64,000 bases of DNA. It comes from Kosakonia cowanii JCM 10956 = DSM 18146 (lineage in GTDB: Bacteria > Pseudomonadota > Gammaproteobacteria > Enterobacterales > Enterobacteriaceae). The notes under the pieces were generated by a model. It worked only from the letters and a program-made list of their open reading frames with translations, was not told the origin of the DNA and ran no database searches. Numbering within the stretch: the stretch's first letter is position 1; each line of letters starts with the position of its first letter. Position numbers and translations under genes: made by a program. Location of the stretch: NCBI RefSeq assembly GCF_001975225.1, contig NZ_CP019445.1, positions 992,001 through 1,056,000 on the forward strand. Reading direction: 5' to 3'. This document shows, piece after piece, positions 29,331-38,245 of the stretch.

Positions 29331-29730
29331 AGCGCACCCTTTTCTGTGCCGGTTCAATCTCTTTCCAGGTCGCTGCCAGCTTCATTAATAAACCATCAAT
29401 ATGTTTTAACGGCTCGGGATTATTATGCAGATTGGCCTCAAGCAGCGTGCGCGACATATATTCATACATCTGTTCGAGGTCAGCGGCGATACCTTTTCCG
29501 GTTTCATGATCGAGCGCGGCGCGCAGGCCGTTATCAATAATATTGATCGCTTTCGAAATCATTTTGCCGCGCTGGGCGACATTACCGTTCTCAAAATGGA
29601 TGGCGGCCTGCAGGATGGCGCTGTGCGCGCCGTCAAACAGCATGGTGATCAGTTGGTGCGGCGTCGCGCCAGCGAGTTTGCTTTGCAGCGAAATCCGGGC
29701 GTAGGCGTTGGCGCCTTGTGATGCATACAT
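29323..29730 (-). CDS. fliS: Flagellin chaperone FliS
   Basis: 135 residues, helical bundle. Conserved motifs SPHQLITMLFDGA-like (ATPHQLITMLFDGAHSA) and the closing EIEPAQKRVRYG region are present. It binds the flagellin C-terminus to prevent premature polymerisation. AGGAGC lies close before the ATG. Confidence 0.95.
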   Translation of the reverse strand: MYASQGANAYARISLQSKLAGATPHQLITMLFDGAHSAILQAAIHFENGNVAQRGKMISKAINIIDNGLRAALDHETGKGIAADLEQMYEYMSRTLLEANLHNNPEPLKHIDGLLMKLAATWKEIEPAQKRVRYG

Positions 29731-29744
29731 AAAAAGCTCCTCAA

Positions 29745-29766
29745 AGCAGGCCGATAACGGCCTGCT
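29745..29766 (-). promoter_or_regulatory. Intercistronic hairpin between fliD and fliS
   Basis: A perfect 9-bp inverted repeat AGCAGGCCG/CGGCCTGCT with an ATAA centre, ending a few bases before the fliS ribosome site. There is no T-run after it in the fliS direction, so it may modulate partial read-through or mRNA stability rather than end transcription. Confidence 0.5.
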
Positions 29767-29777
29767 ATAAATAAAAA

Positions 29778-31256
29778 TTAGAGTGTGGAGAGCAGCGAGG
29801 TGAGCTGCGAGCTCATGCTGTTGAGGTTCGACATCAGGGAGTCGAGGTTCTGGAACTGCACGCGGTAAACCTCCACCTGCGCATCAATCAGCTTCTGGGT
29901 TTTATCGATCTGCGCCTGTACGATTTCAGTCTGATCTTCCAGGCTGTCAGTCGCCCCTTCGATGATGCCGTCGGTGTCGGTTTTCGAATCACCCAGGTAA
30001 TCGGTCATGATTTTGCCGAGCGACGTGGCCATACCTTCGCTATCGCTGCGTCCGGTGAACATGGTGGCGATCTCTTCCGGGTTATCGGCAATCGCTTCGT
30101 CCAGCGTATCTTCATCCAGCGTCATCTGGCCGGTAGCGGCATCGATAGTAATGCCTAAATCTGCCAGTGAACCGTAAGTTGCGCCCGCATCGCCATACAC
30201 ACCGTTGACGGTCGAACGCAGCTCGCTCACCAGCCCACGCAGCGTGGAGTCGCCCATCAGCGAACCGTTGTCGGAGTTTTCGGTCGCCACTTCTTCATCG
30301 CCCAGATCGGAGGTATCTGCCGCGACATACTTGCTGGAAGAGGTGGTTTGCTTGAGCAACGCGTTGTATTTACTGACGAAGTCTTGCAGGCTGGTTTTGA
30401 TCGCCGAGGTATCGTTGGTCAGCGTTAACTGCTCAGCTTCACCATTTTCCGACACGGTTTTCAGGTTCAGCGTGACGCCATCAATGATGTCGGTGATGTT
30501 GTTGCTGGAACGGGTGTAGTCCGAGCCGTCGACGCGCAGTTTGGCATCTTTGGCGTCGGAAACCGAAATCATATTGTCACTCTGGCCCGGGTCATTAATC
30601 ACCTGGCCCTGATCGTCAATATGCTGACCACCGTTAGCGGTATCAAGCACGCCCGCCAGCGCGCTGTCGCCATCCACTTTTACCGACATTTCGCCATCGG
30701 AACCGGTAGTTTTCGAGCTCAGCACTAACTGGTAACCATCATCTGTACGCTGTACCGAGGCGGTGACGTTGCCCTTCTCTTTATTGATCGCTTTCGCAAT
30801 CTGGTTCAGGGAGGTTTCATCATCTTCCAGTTCAACTTCCATGGTTTTGCCGTCGTTCTGGGTGATGGTAATGGTGCGCGTACCGCCGGTGTTACTGGTG
30901 CCAAGCGCGGTATCAGCACTGGCTTGCGCCTGGGTTTTTAGCTTGTGCGCGGCAGCTAACTGAGAGATGGTCACCGAATGGCTGTCGGCTTGCGCGCTGC
31001 TGGTTGCCGTGGCGGTGAACGCTTCGTTGCTGCTGACGTTTAATTTATTAAAGGCATCACCGCTCATGGTGGTGATGCTTTTTTGCAGCGTCGACATCAG
31101 GCTGGAGATTTTGCCCCAGTCGGAAATCTGCGACTCATATTTGCTCTTAAGGTTTGTGTAAGGCGTCAGTCGCGTTTGCTCGGCCGCCTGAATTTGATCA
31201 AGCATCGAGGCTGTATCAATCCCGCCGGTACCGACGCCTAGTGATGAAATACCCAT
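29778..31256 (-). CDS. fliD: Flagellar filament cap protein FliD
   Basis: 492 residues. N-terminal D0 region (MGISSLGVGTGGIDTASM) and C-terminal coiled coil (VYRVQFQNLDSLMSNLNSMS) match the hook-associated protein 2 family; the middle is variable and Asp/Ser/Thr-rich. It caps the filament and folds arriving flagellin. Divergent from fliC across 523 bases with a FliA-type site in front. Confidence 0.96.
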   Translation of the reverse strand: MGISSLGVGTGGIDTASMLDQIQAAEQTRLTPYTNLKSKYESQISDWGKISSLMSTLQKSITTMSGDAFNKLNVSSNEAFTATATSSAQADSHSVTISQLAAAHKLKTQAQASADTALGTSNTGGTRTITITQNDGKTMEVELEDDETSLNQIAKAINKEKGNVTASVQRTDDGYQLVLSSKTTGSDGEMSVKVDGDSALAGVLDTANGGQHIDDQGQVINDPGQSDNMISVSDAKDAKLRVDGSDYTRSSNNITDIIDGVTLNLKTVSENGEAEQLTLTNDTSAIKTSLQDFVSKYNALLKQTTSSSKYVAADTSDLGDEEVATENSDNGSLMGDSTLRGLVSELRSTVNGVYGDAGATYGSLADLGITIDAATGQMTLDEDTLDEAIADNPEEIATMFTGRSDSEGMATSLGKIMTDYLGDSKTDTDGIIEGATDSLEDQTEIVQAQIDKTQKLIDAQVEVYRVQFQNLDSLMSNLNSMSSQLTSLLSTL

Positions 31257-31302
31257 TTTTTCTCCTGTCGGAAATCTCGTTTTGCGGTGGTTCTCTATTA
31301 AG

Positions 31303-31330
31303 CTATCGGCGCAGGAAAATAAAAGATGAA
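31303..31330 (-). promoter_or_regulatory. FliA-type promoter of fliD
   Basis: The -10 GCCGATAG (minus strand, 31303-31310) matches seven of eight positions of the sigma-28 box GCCGATAA. At the -35 spacing of 15 bases there is TCAT (TTCAT) instead of TAAA. It lies about 47 bases before the fliD start. Confidence 0.6.
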
Positions 31331-31684
31331 TTTTTTACCGTTATCTAAAAAACAACAAATATATAGCCAGCAGCCTTCCCTTGCGTATTAACAGGCCATC
31401 AAGCGGGTTTTGAAAAAGCATTAATTTATTGCCTTTAAATGGCAGCAAAAATGACTTTAATTTGGCCTATCGCCCTCTCCTCATCTTTTCTTCTTTATAT
31501 AGGAAGAGTCACCAAAGAAATCACCAACTACTAACCCACAACTAAATACTCGATATAATGCCACTCCTGGCGCCAATTCTTAAAATAAAAACAAAAAACG
31601 TATAAATAAGAGACAGAATTGCATCAAAACGGCGTGTTTAATCAAAAAACGGCCGACTCAATAAAAAGTTTTTGCCCTGAAAAA
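31331..31684. other. Central part of the fliD-fliC divergent region
   Basis: About 350 bases with no gene; strongly AT-rich, including a long leader-like tract toward fliC. Apart from the two FliA-type sites at its ends I see no recognisable element. Confidence 0.5.
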
Positions 31685-31712
31685 CTTTAGTCATTTTTTA
31701 AAAGGCCGATTT
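31685..31712 (+). promoter_or_regulatory. FliA-type promoter of fliC
   Basis: -10 GCCGATTT at 31705-31712 with TTTA at the -35 position after a 15-base spacer, about 67 bases before the fliC ATG. This is the standard place for the flagellin promoter, but the -35 lacks the usual TAAA. Confidence 0.6.
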
Positions 31713-31779
31713 ATTTAGTATGCGAACGAAATGACGCATAACCATACTCTGTATAGTAAATTGTGTATAAGGAACTATC

Positions 31780-33033
31780 ATGTCCCAGGTTATTAATACT
31801 AACGCCCTTAGCCTCGTCGCTCAGAACAACCTGAACAAATCTCAGGACTCTCTGGGTACTGCAATTGAACGTCTCTCTTCTGGTCTGCGTATTAATAGCG
31901 CGAAAGACGATGCAGCAGGTCAGGCGATCTCTAACCGTTTCACCGCCAACATCAACGGTCTGACTCAGGCTTCCCGTAACGCCAACGATGGTATCTCCAT
32001 CGCGCAGACCACTGAAGGCGCGCTGAACGAAATCAACGACAACCTGCAGAACATCCGTCGTCTGTCAGTACAGGCACAGAACGGCACCAACTCCGATTCT
32101 GACCGTCAGTCCATCCAGGACGAAATCGACGCGCGTCTGGACGAGATCAACCGTATCTCTGAACAGACCGAGTTCAACGGCGTGAAAGTACTGAGCAAAG
32201 ACCAGAAGCTCTCTATCCAGGTTGGTTCTAACGATGGCCAGACTATCGATATCGAACTGAACCAGATGGACTCTTCTACTCTGGGTATGGACGGCTTCAG
32301 CGTAGCTAACGGCATTGACACTACTACTCTGACTGCAAGCACCGGTACAGTGAAAGTTGACAGTGGTTTCGACTACGATGCAGCTAAATTCACCGACAGT
32401 GGCGCGACCGCAGCAACCAGCATCGACGATATCGTGGTTGATGATAACGGCGACGTGTTTGCAGTGAAAGGCGCTGAAATGTACGCCGTAACCGAAGATC
32501 CGACTACTGGTGAAATCTCCTTCAACTCCGATAACGACGTTGCCAGCTCTGTTGTGGGCACACCGACCAGCGTTGTTGGTGAAGATATGATGAAAGACCA
32601 GGCTATTAACATGACCGGTATCACCGGTACGTTAATGGAAGATGGTAAAGGTAACTACTACGTTGACGACGGTGCCGGCAACCTGACTGAAGCGACTATT
32701 GATACCACTACCTGGACTGCAACGGATACCGGTAAAGCTGTTTCTACTACTCCGGCAACTTCCGATCCGCTGACCAAAATCGACGAAGCACTGGCGCAGG
32801 TTGATGAAATGCGTTCCGGTCTGGGTGCAGTACAGAACCGTTTCGCGTCTGTTATCAGCAACCTGAACAACACCGTTAACAACCTGTCTGAATCTCGCTC
32901 TCGTATTCTGGATGCTGACTTCGCGTCTGAAGTATCTGAAATGAGCCGCGCGAACATTCTGCAGTCTGCAGGCACCACCGTGCTGGCACAGGCTAACCAG
33001 GTTCCGCAGAACGTGCTGTCCCTGCTGGGCTAA
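31780..33033 (+). CDS. fliC: Flagellin
   Basis: 417 residues. Conserved N-terminal D0/D1 (MSQVINTNALSLVAQNNLNK; LSSGLRINSAKDDAAGQ) and C-terminal D1/D0 ending VPQNVLSLLG. The D1 stretch LQNIRRLSVQAQNGTNS corresponds to the TLR5-contact region of enterobacterial flagellins. The variable centre (~190-330) is short and Thr/Asp-rich. Codon use is visibly biased toward highly expressed codons (CTG, GGT, AAC), unlike neighbours. AAGGA lies six bases before the ATG. It is the only flagellin in the window, so there is no phase-variation partner. Confidence 0.98.
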   Translation: MSQVINTNALSLVAQNNLNKSQDSLGTAIERLSSGLRINSAKDDAAGQAISNRFTANINGLTQASRNANDGISIAQTTEGALNEINDNLQNIRRLSVQAQNGTNSDSDRQSIQDEIDARLDEINRISEQTEFNGVKVLSKDQKLSIQVGSNDGQTIDIELNQMDSSTLGMDGFSVANGIDTTTLTASTGTVKVDSGFDYDAAKFTDSGATAATSIDDIVVDDNGDVFAVKGAEMYAVTEDPTTGEISFNSDNDVASSVVGTPTSVVGEDMMKDQAINMTGITGTLMEDGKGNYYVDDGAGNLTEATIDTTTWTATDTGKAVSTTPATSDPLTKIDEALAQVDEMRSGLGAVQNRFASVISNLNNTVNNLSESRSRILDADFASEVSEMSRANILQSAGTTVLAQANQVPQNVLSLLG

Positions 33034-33073
33034 TCTCTGCCGCTTAAGGCAGGTGTTCCTGCCTTATCCTTCA

Positions 33074-33099
33074 ACCGCCCCTCACCGGGCGGTTTTTTT
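33074..33099 (+). terminator. fliC terminator
   Basis: ACCGCCC/GGGCGGT stem, six-base loop, then seven T residues, 40 bases after the fliC stop. Confidence 0.92.
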
Positions 33100-33139
33100 A
33101 TGCCTGCGTTTTGTTAGACCTAGTTGGTCGGCATTCACT

Positions 33140-33226
33140 GCCGGATGGCGGCTGCGCCTTATCCGGCCTACAAAACCACTCCGACCCCGTAGGCCGGATA
33201 AGCGGTACGCGCCATCCGGCAATGGG
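33140..33226. repeat. REP/BIME pair 1
   Basis: Two head-to-head REP (PU) units: GCCGGATGGCGGCTGCGCC...ATCCGGCCTACAA at 33140-33173 and an inverted GTAGGCCGGATAAGCG...GCCATCCGGC at 33189-33220. They resemble the ~35-bp E. coli REP consensus. Confidence 0.85.
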
Positions 33227-33240
33227 GTTTGCATGTGGCT

Positions 33241-33684
33241 TTGGTGGAAGGGTTCCGTTCACCAGCATTATCCCCAGGGCACCTTTGCCGGATTGCGGCT
33301 GCGCCTTATCCGGCCTACAAAACCGCTCCACCCCGTAGGCCGGATAAGCGGTACGCGCCATCCGGCAATATATCAGCGACACAGACTTTACTTTTATCTG
33401 CAATATGACAGCGATGGGGTTGTGTCCCCGCTGAAATCGGCGAACCGAAGCGTGAATGACAAGGTCTGGACGCCATGGATGGCGGACAGAGGCGAACCGA
33501 GACAGGATGTCGAGTCGAGCCGGCCGAAGTCAGGCACGCGGGAGGTGAGCGCAGTGCGCAGCACCGATTTCCTCGCGGGGCCGCGGGGATTGACAAGGGG
33601 GGAGCGATCCCCCCCTTGTCCCGTTCACCGCATAAGGGGTTAATGAAACTCCCCAGCGCCTGGTGAACGGAACCCTTCCACCAA
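33241..33684. mobile_element. 444-bp element with perfect 25-bp inverted ends
   Basis: The outer 25 bases are perfect inverted copies (33241-33265, beginning TTGGTGGAAGGG; 33660-33684, ending CCCTTCCACCAA). Inside are an inverted REP pair (33287-33368), a hairpin near 33408-33432 (CAGCG...CGCTG), and an 11-bp G/C-rich hairpin at 33592-33620 (GACAAGGGGGG/CCCCCCTTGTC). No protein is supported. I see no target-site duplication. It may be a MITE-like element or a composite of older repeats; I do not recognise its family. Confidence 0.5.
33287..33368. repeat. REP/BIME pair 2 (inside the 444-bp element)
   Basis: REP unit at 33287-33320 facing an inverted unit at 33333-33367, nearly identical to pair 1 (one unit has GATTGCGG in place of GATGGCGG). 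Confidence 0.85.
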
Positions 33685-33691
33685 TTAAACA

Positions 33692-33757
33692 TGCCATCCG
33701 GCAATGGTACGGTGCATTATGCCGGATGGCGGCTCCGCCTTATCCGACCTACGGGCG
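33692..33757. repeat. REP/BIME pair 3
   Basis: A partial inverted unit GCCATCCGGCAATGG (33693-33707) is followed by a full unit GCCGGATGGCGGCTCCGCC...ATCCGACCTAC (33721-33752), just before the cheW terminator. Confidence 0.75.
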
Positions 33758-33771
33758 CTGAAACAGGCAAC

Positions 33772-33804
33772 AAAAAAGCCCCTCCCGTTGCCGGGAGGGG
33801 CTTT
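33772..33804 (-). terminator. Terminator of the motAB-cheAW unit
   Basis: Read on the minus strand: AAAGCCCCTCCCGG, short loop, CGGGAGGGGC and six T residues, about 25 bases after the cheW stop. Confidence 0.9.
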
Positions 33805-33828
33805 GTGCCAATGCCTGAGCGCGGAGCG

Positions 33829-34335
33829 TTAAAACGCGTTCTCGGTCACGCGCTCAATCAGCTCCATCTCTTCGCTGTTCAGCAGCTTCTCAATATCCAC
33901 CAGAATCAGCATCCGCTCATCCAGCGAGCCGAGACCGAGCAGATACTGCGTGGAAAGCGTAACGGTATACTCCGGCGCGGGCTTAATCTGCGCCGCGTTC
34001 AGCGCAAGCACGTCAGAAACGCCGTCTACCACAATCCCCACCACGCGACCGCTGTCGAGGCTTAGCACGATCACCACGGTATTTTGATCAAACTCTGCCG
34101 ATCCGAGGGTAAACTTCACGCGCAGATCGACGATCGGCACGATCACGCCGCGCAGGTTGGTGACGCCAGCAATAAAATCAGGCGTGTTAGCGATCCGCGT
34201 CACGCGATCGTAGCCGCGGATCTCCTGCACCTTCAGGATCTCAATCCCGTACTCTTCATTGCCCAGGGTAAACACCAGGAACTCATTCCCGGCGTTGTCG
34301 CCCGATAACTGTTTGTCTGAGTCAGATACGTTCAT
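33829..34335 (-). CDS. cheW: Chemotaxis coupling protein CheW
   Basis: 168 residues, one CheW/SH3-like domain with [30 protein letters not shown] and VDGVSDVL. It couples the MCP to CheA. Last gene of the flhD-flhC-motA-motB-cheA-cheW series, the same order as in E. coli. Confidence 0.97.
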   Translation of the reverse strand: MNVSDSDKQLSGDNAGNEFLVFTLGNEEYGIEILKVQEIRGYDRVTRIANTPDFIAGVTNLRGVIVPIVDLRVKFTLGSAEFDQNTVVIVLSLDSGRVVGIVVDGVSDVLALNAAQIKPAPEYTVTLSTQYLLGLGSLDERMLILVDIEKLLNSEEMELIERVTENAF

Positions 34336-34372
34336 CTTTTAACCTTTTCAAAAACGCCCTTCAGGCTTGCTG

Positions 34373-36346
34373 TCAGTGAGGTTTCGCGTTTTTCGCCAAT
34401 GTTGTTAACACGGCCACATCCAGAATGAGCGCCACGCTGCCGTCGCCAAGGATTGTCGCCGCCGAAATACCGGGGATTTTGCGATAGTTCTGTTCGAGGT
34501 TTTTCACCACCACCTGGTGTTGGCCAATCAGCTGATCGACCAGCAACGCGTAGCGGCTGCCGGCGCTCTGCACAATCACGGCGATCCCTTCGCTGAAGTC
34601 ATAATCGTCATCGTGAATGCCAAACAGTTTGCCCAGCTCAACCAGCGGCAGATACTCTTCGCGCACCTGCAACATGCGCTCGCCACCGGTCATCCGGTGC
34701 AGAGTGTTTTCGGAGAGCATCAGGGATTCCATCATGCTGCCGAGCGGCAGGACGTAGATCTCAGAGCCGACGCGCACCGACATGCCGTCGAGGATCGCCA
34801 GCGTCAGCGGCAAAATGATGCGGATCTTGGAGCCGCGCCCCTGCTCGGAGTGGATCGTCACATGGCCGCCCATCTCCTGAATGTTACGCCGCACCACGTC
34901 CATGCCGACGCCGCGCCCGGAGACATCGGTCACCTTTTCGGCGGTGGAGAAGCCCGGCGCAAAAATCAGCATCCAGACATCTTCATCGCTCATGTTGTCG
35001 CTGATCGCCATCCCCTGCTGCTGCGCGCGGGCGAGGATCTTCTCGCGATTCAGCCCGGCACCGTCGTCGGTCACTTCAATAATAATGTTGCCGCCGTGAT
35101 GTTCGGCCGACAGCACCAGGTTACCCTTCTCCGCTTTACCGTTGGCGCGACGCACCTCAACCGGCTCAATGCCGTGATCGAGGCTGTTGCGCACCAGGTG
35201 CGTTAAGGGATCGACGATCTGTTCGATCAGCCGCTTATCCAGCTCGGCGGATCCGCCAACCAGCGTCAGCTCTACCTCTTTATTCAGCTTGCCGGCGAGA
35301 TCGTGTACCAGTCGCGGGAAGCGGCTGAAGACATAATCCATCGGCATCATGCGAATCGACATCACCGACTCCTGCAGATCGCGGGCGTTGCGCTCCAGCT
35401 GAGCGATGGTGGTAATCAGGATGTCGTGGGTGGAGGAGTCGAGCATGCCAGAGAGCTGCGAGAGCATCGCCTGGGTGATGATCAACTCGCCGACCTGGTT
35501 GATAATCTGATCCACCTTCTCTACCGCCACGCGAATGCTGCTCGCCTCCGCCTGATGCGGTTTCGCACGCGCGGTTTCCGGGCGCGCGGCGCGCACCGCC
35601 GGGGCTGCGCTGCTTTGTGCAGGCGCGGTGGTCTCAGTAGCGGGAACGGTGGGCTCTTCCACGGGGGCGGGAGAGATCGCAATCTGCTCGGGCTCGAGGA
35701 TAAAACAGAGTACCGCCAGGATATCGTCCGGCGTGGCGGTGGTCGCCAGCGTCAGTTGCAAACCCGTTTGCTCCGTCTGCAAGTCGCTGACCTTACCCAG
35801 GTTGCCCAGTTCGTCAATCAGCGGCTGCTGATCCTCCTCTTTAATAGCGCTGAGGATAATACGTAAACGCTCGCCCTCCGGCTTCGCCGCAGCGACGGGC
35901 GGTGCAACCGGTTCGACGGCCACAGGCGCGGCGACTTCAGCAGGCAGCATAGTCGGTTCGGCACTGTCGAGGGCAATCTGGCGCAGCGCTTCACAAATGT
36001 AGCGGAACGCCTCCTGATCGGGCTCAGCGGAAGCTTTATAGGCGTCCAGTTGGTCCTGCATAATATCTTTGCTCTCCAGAAACAGATCGCGGATCGGGTC
36101 GTTGATCTGCAATTTACCGCTCCGTACATCGTCCAGCAGGTTTTCAAGAATATGCATGGTCTGTTGTAAGACGGTAAAACCAAAAGTACCCGCCCCACCC
36201 TTGATGGAGTGGGCGGCACGAAAAATGGCGTTAAGTACTTCCCTGTCCGGAGCCTCGAGATCCAACTCAAGCAGATACTTCTCCATATCCGCCATCAGCT
36301 CATCCGCCTCGTCGAAAAAGGCCTGATAAAAATCGCTTATATCCAT
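34373..36346 (-). CDS. cheA: Chemotaxis histidine kinase CheA
   Basis: 657 residues. P1 domain with phospho-acceptor H46 (RAAHSIKGGAGTFG), P2 CheY/CheB-docking segment, Pro/Ala-rich linkers, P3 dimerisation, P4 ATPase (N box VRNSLDHGIEP; G boxes VTDDGAGLN and GRGVGMDVV) and P5 CheW-like domain. Complete and canonical. The ATG overlaps the motB stop (TAATG). Confidence 0.97.
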   Translation of the reverse strand: MDISDFYQAFFDEADELMADMEKYLLELDLEAPDREVLNAIFRAAHSIKGGAGTFGFTVLQQTMHILENLLDDVRSGKLQINDPIRDLFLESKDIMQDQLDAYKASAEPDQEAFRYICEALRQIALDSAEPTMLPAEVAAPVAVEPVAPPVAAAKPEGERLRIILSAIKEEDQQPLIDELGNLGKVSDLQTEQTGLQLTLATTATPDDILAVLCFILEPEQIAISPAPVEEPTVPATETTAPAQSSAAPAVRAARPETARAKPHQAEASSIRVAVEKVDQIINQVGELIITQAMLSQLSGMLDSSTHDILITTIAQLERNARDLQESVMSIRMMPMDYVFSRFPRLVHDLAGKLNKEVELTLVGGSAELDKRLIEQIVDPLTHLVRNSLDHGIEPVEVRRANGKAEKGNLVLSAEHHGGNIIIEVTDDGAGLNREKILARAQQQGMAISDNMSDEDVWMLIFAPGFSTAEKVTDVSGRGVGMDVVRRNIQEMGGHVTIHSEQGRGSKIRIILPLTLAILDGMSVRVGSEIYVLPLGSMMESLMLSENTLHRMTGGERMLQVREEYLPLVELGKLFGIHDDDYDFSEGIAVIVQSAGSRYALLVDQLIGQHQVVVKNLEQNYRKIPGISAATILGDGSVALILDVAVLTTLAKNAKPH

Positions 36347-37275
36347 TATTTGATCTCCTCAGGAGCGCGCTTAGCGGCGGGCTCTGGCGTGCCTTTGCCG
36401 CTGGCTGCCTGCGGTGCGGGGCTGACCAGCGTGTCGCGTAAAAGCACATCTTCTTGCATGATCTGTTTCTCTTTCTGCTGGCTTAATACCAGGATGCTGA
36501 TGCGGCGGTTGATGGGATCGGCGGCATCGGAACCAGCCTGCATCATGGTGTCCGCCGTACCGACCACCCGGATGAATTTTTTACTGGCAAGGCCCGCGCC
36601 AGAGAGGATGCGGCGCGAGGCGTTGGCGCGATCGGAAGAGAGCTCCCAGTTGCTGTAGCCCTGTTCGCCGTTGGCGTAAGGGAGTGAATCCGTATGACCG
36701 GTCAAAATGATGCGGTTGGGCATATCGTTAAGCACCGGCACCAGCGCCTGCAGAATATTGACCATATAGTTTTCCGGCGTCGGGCGTCCGACCTTAAACA
36801 TCGGCCGGTCGGCGCTGTCGGTGATCTGCAACAGCAGCCCGTCGTCGGTCAGGGAGAGCCGCAGGTTCGAGGTGAAGTTATTCAGCCTTGGATCGACCTC
36901 AATCAGGTTCTCCAGCTTCTCGCGCGCCCGCTTGAGGTTGGCTTCGCTCTTCTTCTGATCGAGTTTTTGCAGCGTTCGCTTAAACACCTCACCATCCTGC
37001 TTCATCGCATCATCGCCGCCGCCGGGGACAATACTGTCGCTCAGACTTGCCTTGGTGCCGTGCGCCAGCGTGTTCTTCAGCGGCACCTTAAAGTAGTCAG
37101 CAATCTGCTGGCGCTGTTCGGGGCTTGAGGAGGAGAGCAGCCACATCACGAGGAAGAAGGCCATCATTGCGGTCATAAAGTCCGCATAGGCAATCTTCCA
37201 CGAGCCGCCGTGCGAACCATGCCCTTTTTTGATGGTTTTACGAACGACGATGGTCTCTACGGGCTTCCTTCTCAT
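36346..37275 (-). CDS. motB: Flagellar stator protein MotB
   Basis: 309 residues. Single transmembrane helix with the proton-carrying D32 (YADFMTAMMAFFLVMWLL), a plug region, then an OmpA-like peptidoglycan-binding domain (ILTGHTDSLPY; NWELSSDRANASRR). Asp and H+-type residues indicate a proton motor. Overlaps motA (ATGA). Confidence 0.97.
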   Translation of the reverse strand: MRRKPVETIVVRKTIKKGHGSHGGSWKIAYADFMTAMMAFFLVMWLLSSSSPEQRQQIADYFKVPLKNTLAHGTKASLSDSIVPGGGDDAMKQDGEVFKRTLQKLDQKKSEANLKRAREKLENLIEVDPRLNNFTSNLRLSLTDDGLLLQITDSADRPMFKVGRPTPENYMVNILQALVPVLNDMPNRIILTGHTDSLPYANGEQGYSNWELSSDRANASRRILSGAGLASKKFIRVVGTADTMMQAGSDAADPINRRISILVLSQQKEKQIMQEDVLLRDTLVSPAPQAASGKGTPEPAAKRAPEEIK

Positions 37276-38174
37276 GCTGCGTCACTCGCAGACGAGGAGG
37301 CGCCTGAGGAGGAGGAAGAGGAGCGGACTTCCCGCACGTGATCTTCCAGCTCGGCAAAGCTTGGGCGCTCGGTCGAGAAGAGCGTTTTACGACCAAACTC
37401 GACGGCGATTTGCGGCGCATAACCGTTAATGCTGGAGAGCAGCGTGGTTTTGATGCACTCCATCATCTTCAGATGTTCAGCGCTACGCTGACGCAGCAGG
37501 GTCGCCAGCGGCAGTACCATGCCGTAGGCGAGCAGAATACCAAGGAAGGTGCCGACCATGGCGTGCGCGATCAGCGCGCCAAGCTCTGCCGCCGGACGAT
37601 CCGCCGCCGCCAGCGCGTTCACCACACCCATTACCGCCGCGACGATACCAAACGCCGGCAGGCCATCGCCGACGGCGTTCAGGCTGTGCGCCGGCACTTC
37701 ATGCTCGTGCTCGCAGGTCTCAATCTCTTCATCCATCAACGCCTCAATTTCAAAGGCGTTCATGTTGCCGCTGACCATCAGGCGCAGATAATCGACGATA
37801 AAGTTCATGATGTCGGCATCGGCCAGCAGGCGCGGATAGGCAGAGAAGATCGGGCTGTTTTGCGGATCTTCAATATCGTTTTCCAGCGCGACCAGCCCGC
37901 TCTGGCGGCTTTTTGCCAGCAGCAGATAGAGCATGCCCAGCAGATCCAGATAGAGTGATTTGCTGAAATGCGAGCCTTTAAACAGCGAGGGAAGGGCTTT
38001 AAGGGTAGCGCGGATCGCTTTGCCATTATTACCGACAATAAAAGCCCCGGCTCCGGCTCCGCCGATAATTAATAGCTCGGTCGGCTGAAATAGTGACGCG
38101 AGATTACCGCCGCTCAGCACAAACCCGCCAAATACGGTAGCGAAGACGACGACATAGCCAATAATGACTAACAC
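37272..38174 (-). CDS. motA: Flagellar stator protein MotA
   Basis: 300 residues with four membrane helices and a large cytosolic loop that contacts FliG. Initiates at GTG (38174) with AAGGAG five bases upstream. The C-terminus is an unusual Ser/Ala-rich tail (RSSSSSSGASSSASDAA). It lies 71 bases after flhC copy 2 on the same strand, reproducing the E. coli flhDC-motAB order. Confidence 0.97.
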   Translation of the reverse strand: MLVIIGYVVVFATVFGGFVLSGGNLASLFQPTELLIIGGAGAGAFIVGNNGKAIRATLKALPSLFKGSHFSKSLYLDLLGMLYLLLAKSRQSGLVALENDIEDPQNSPIFSAYPRLLADADIMNFIVDYLRLMVSGNMNAFEIEALMDEEIETCEHEHEVPAHSLNAVGDGLPAFGIVAAVMGVVNALAAADRPAAELGALIAHAMVGTFLGILLAYGMVLPLATLLRQRSAEHLKMMECIKTTLLSSINGYAPQIAVEFGRKTLFSTERPSFAELEDHVREVRSSSSSSGASSSASDAA

Positions 38175-38245
38175 TGCAACTCCTTAATCATTGAATAAAA
38201 CAACCTGCCACGCTGAATAGTGCGCGCAGCGCATGCCCAACCCGG

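Noticed and set aside
29748..29758. GCCGATAA on the plus strand between fliD and fliS as a FliA promoter
   Set aside because: It is part of the 9-bp hairpin and points away from fliS toward antisense DNA with no plus-strand gene.
33140..33757. CRISPR array near fliC
   Set aside because: The repeats are inverted REP units with irregular spacing, lack regular spacers, and no cas gene is present.
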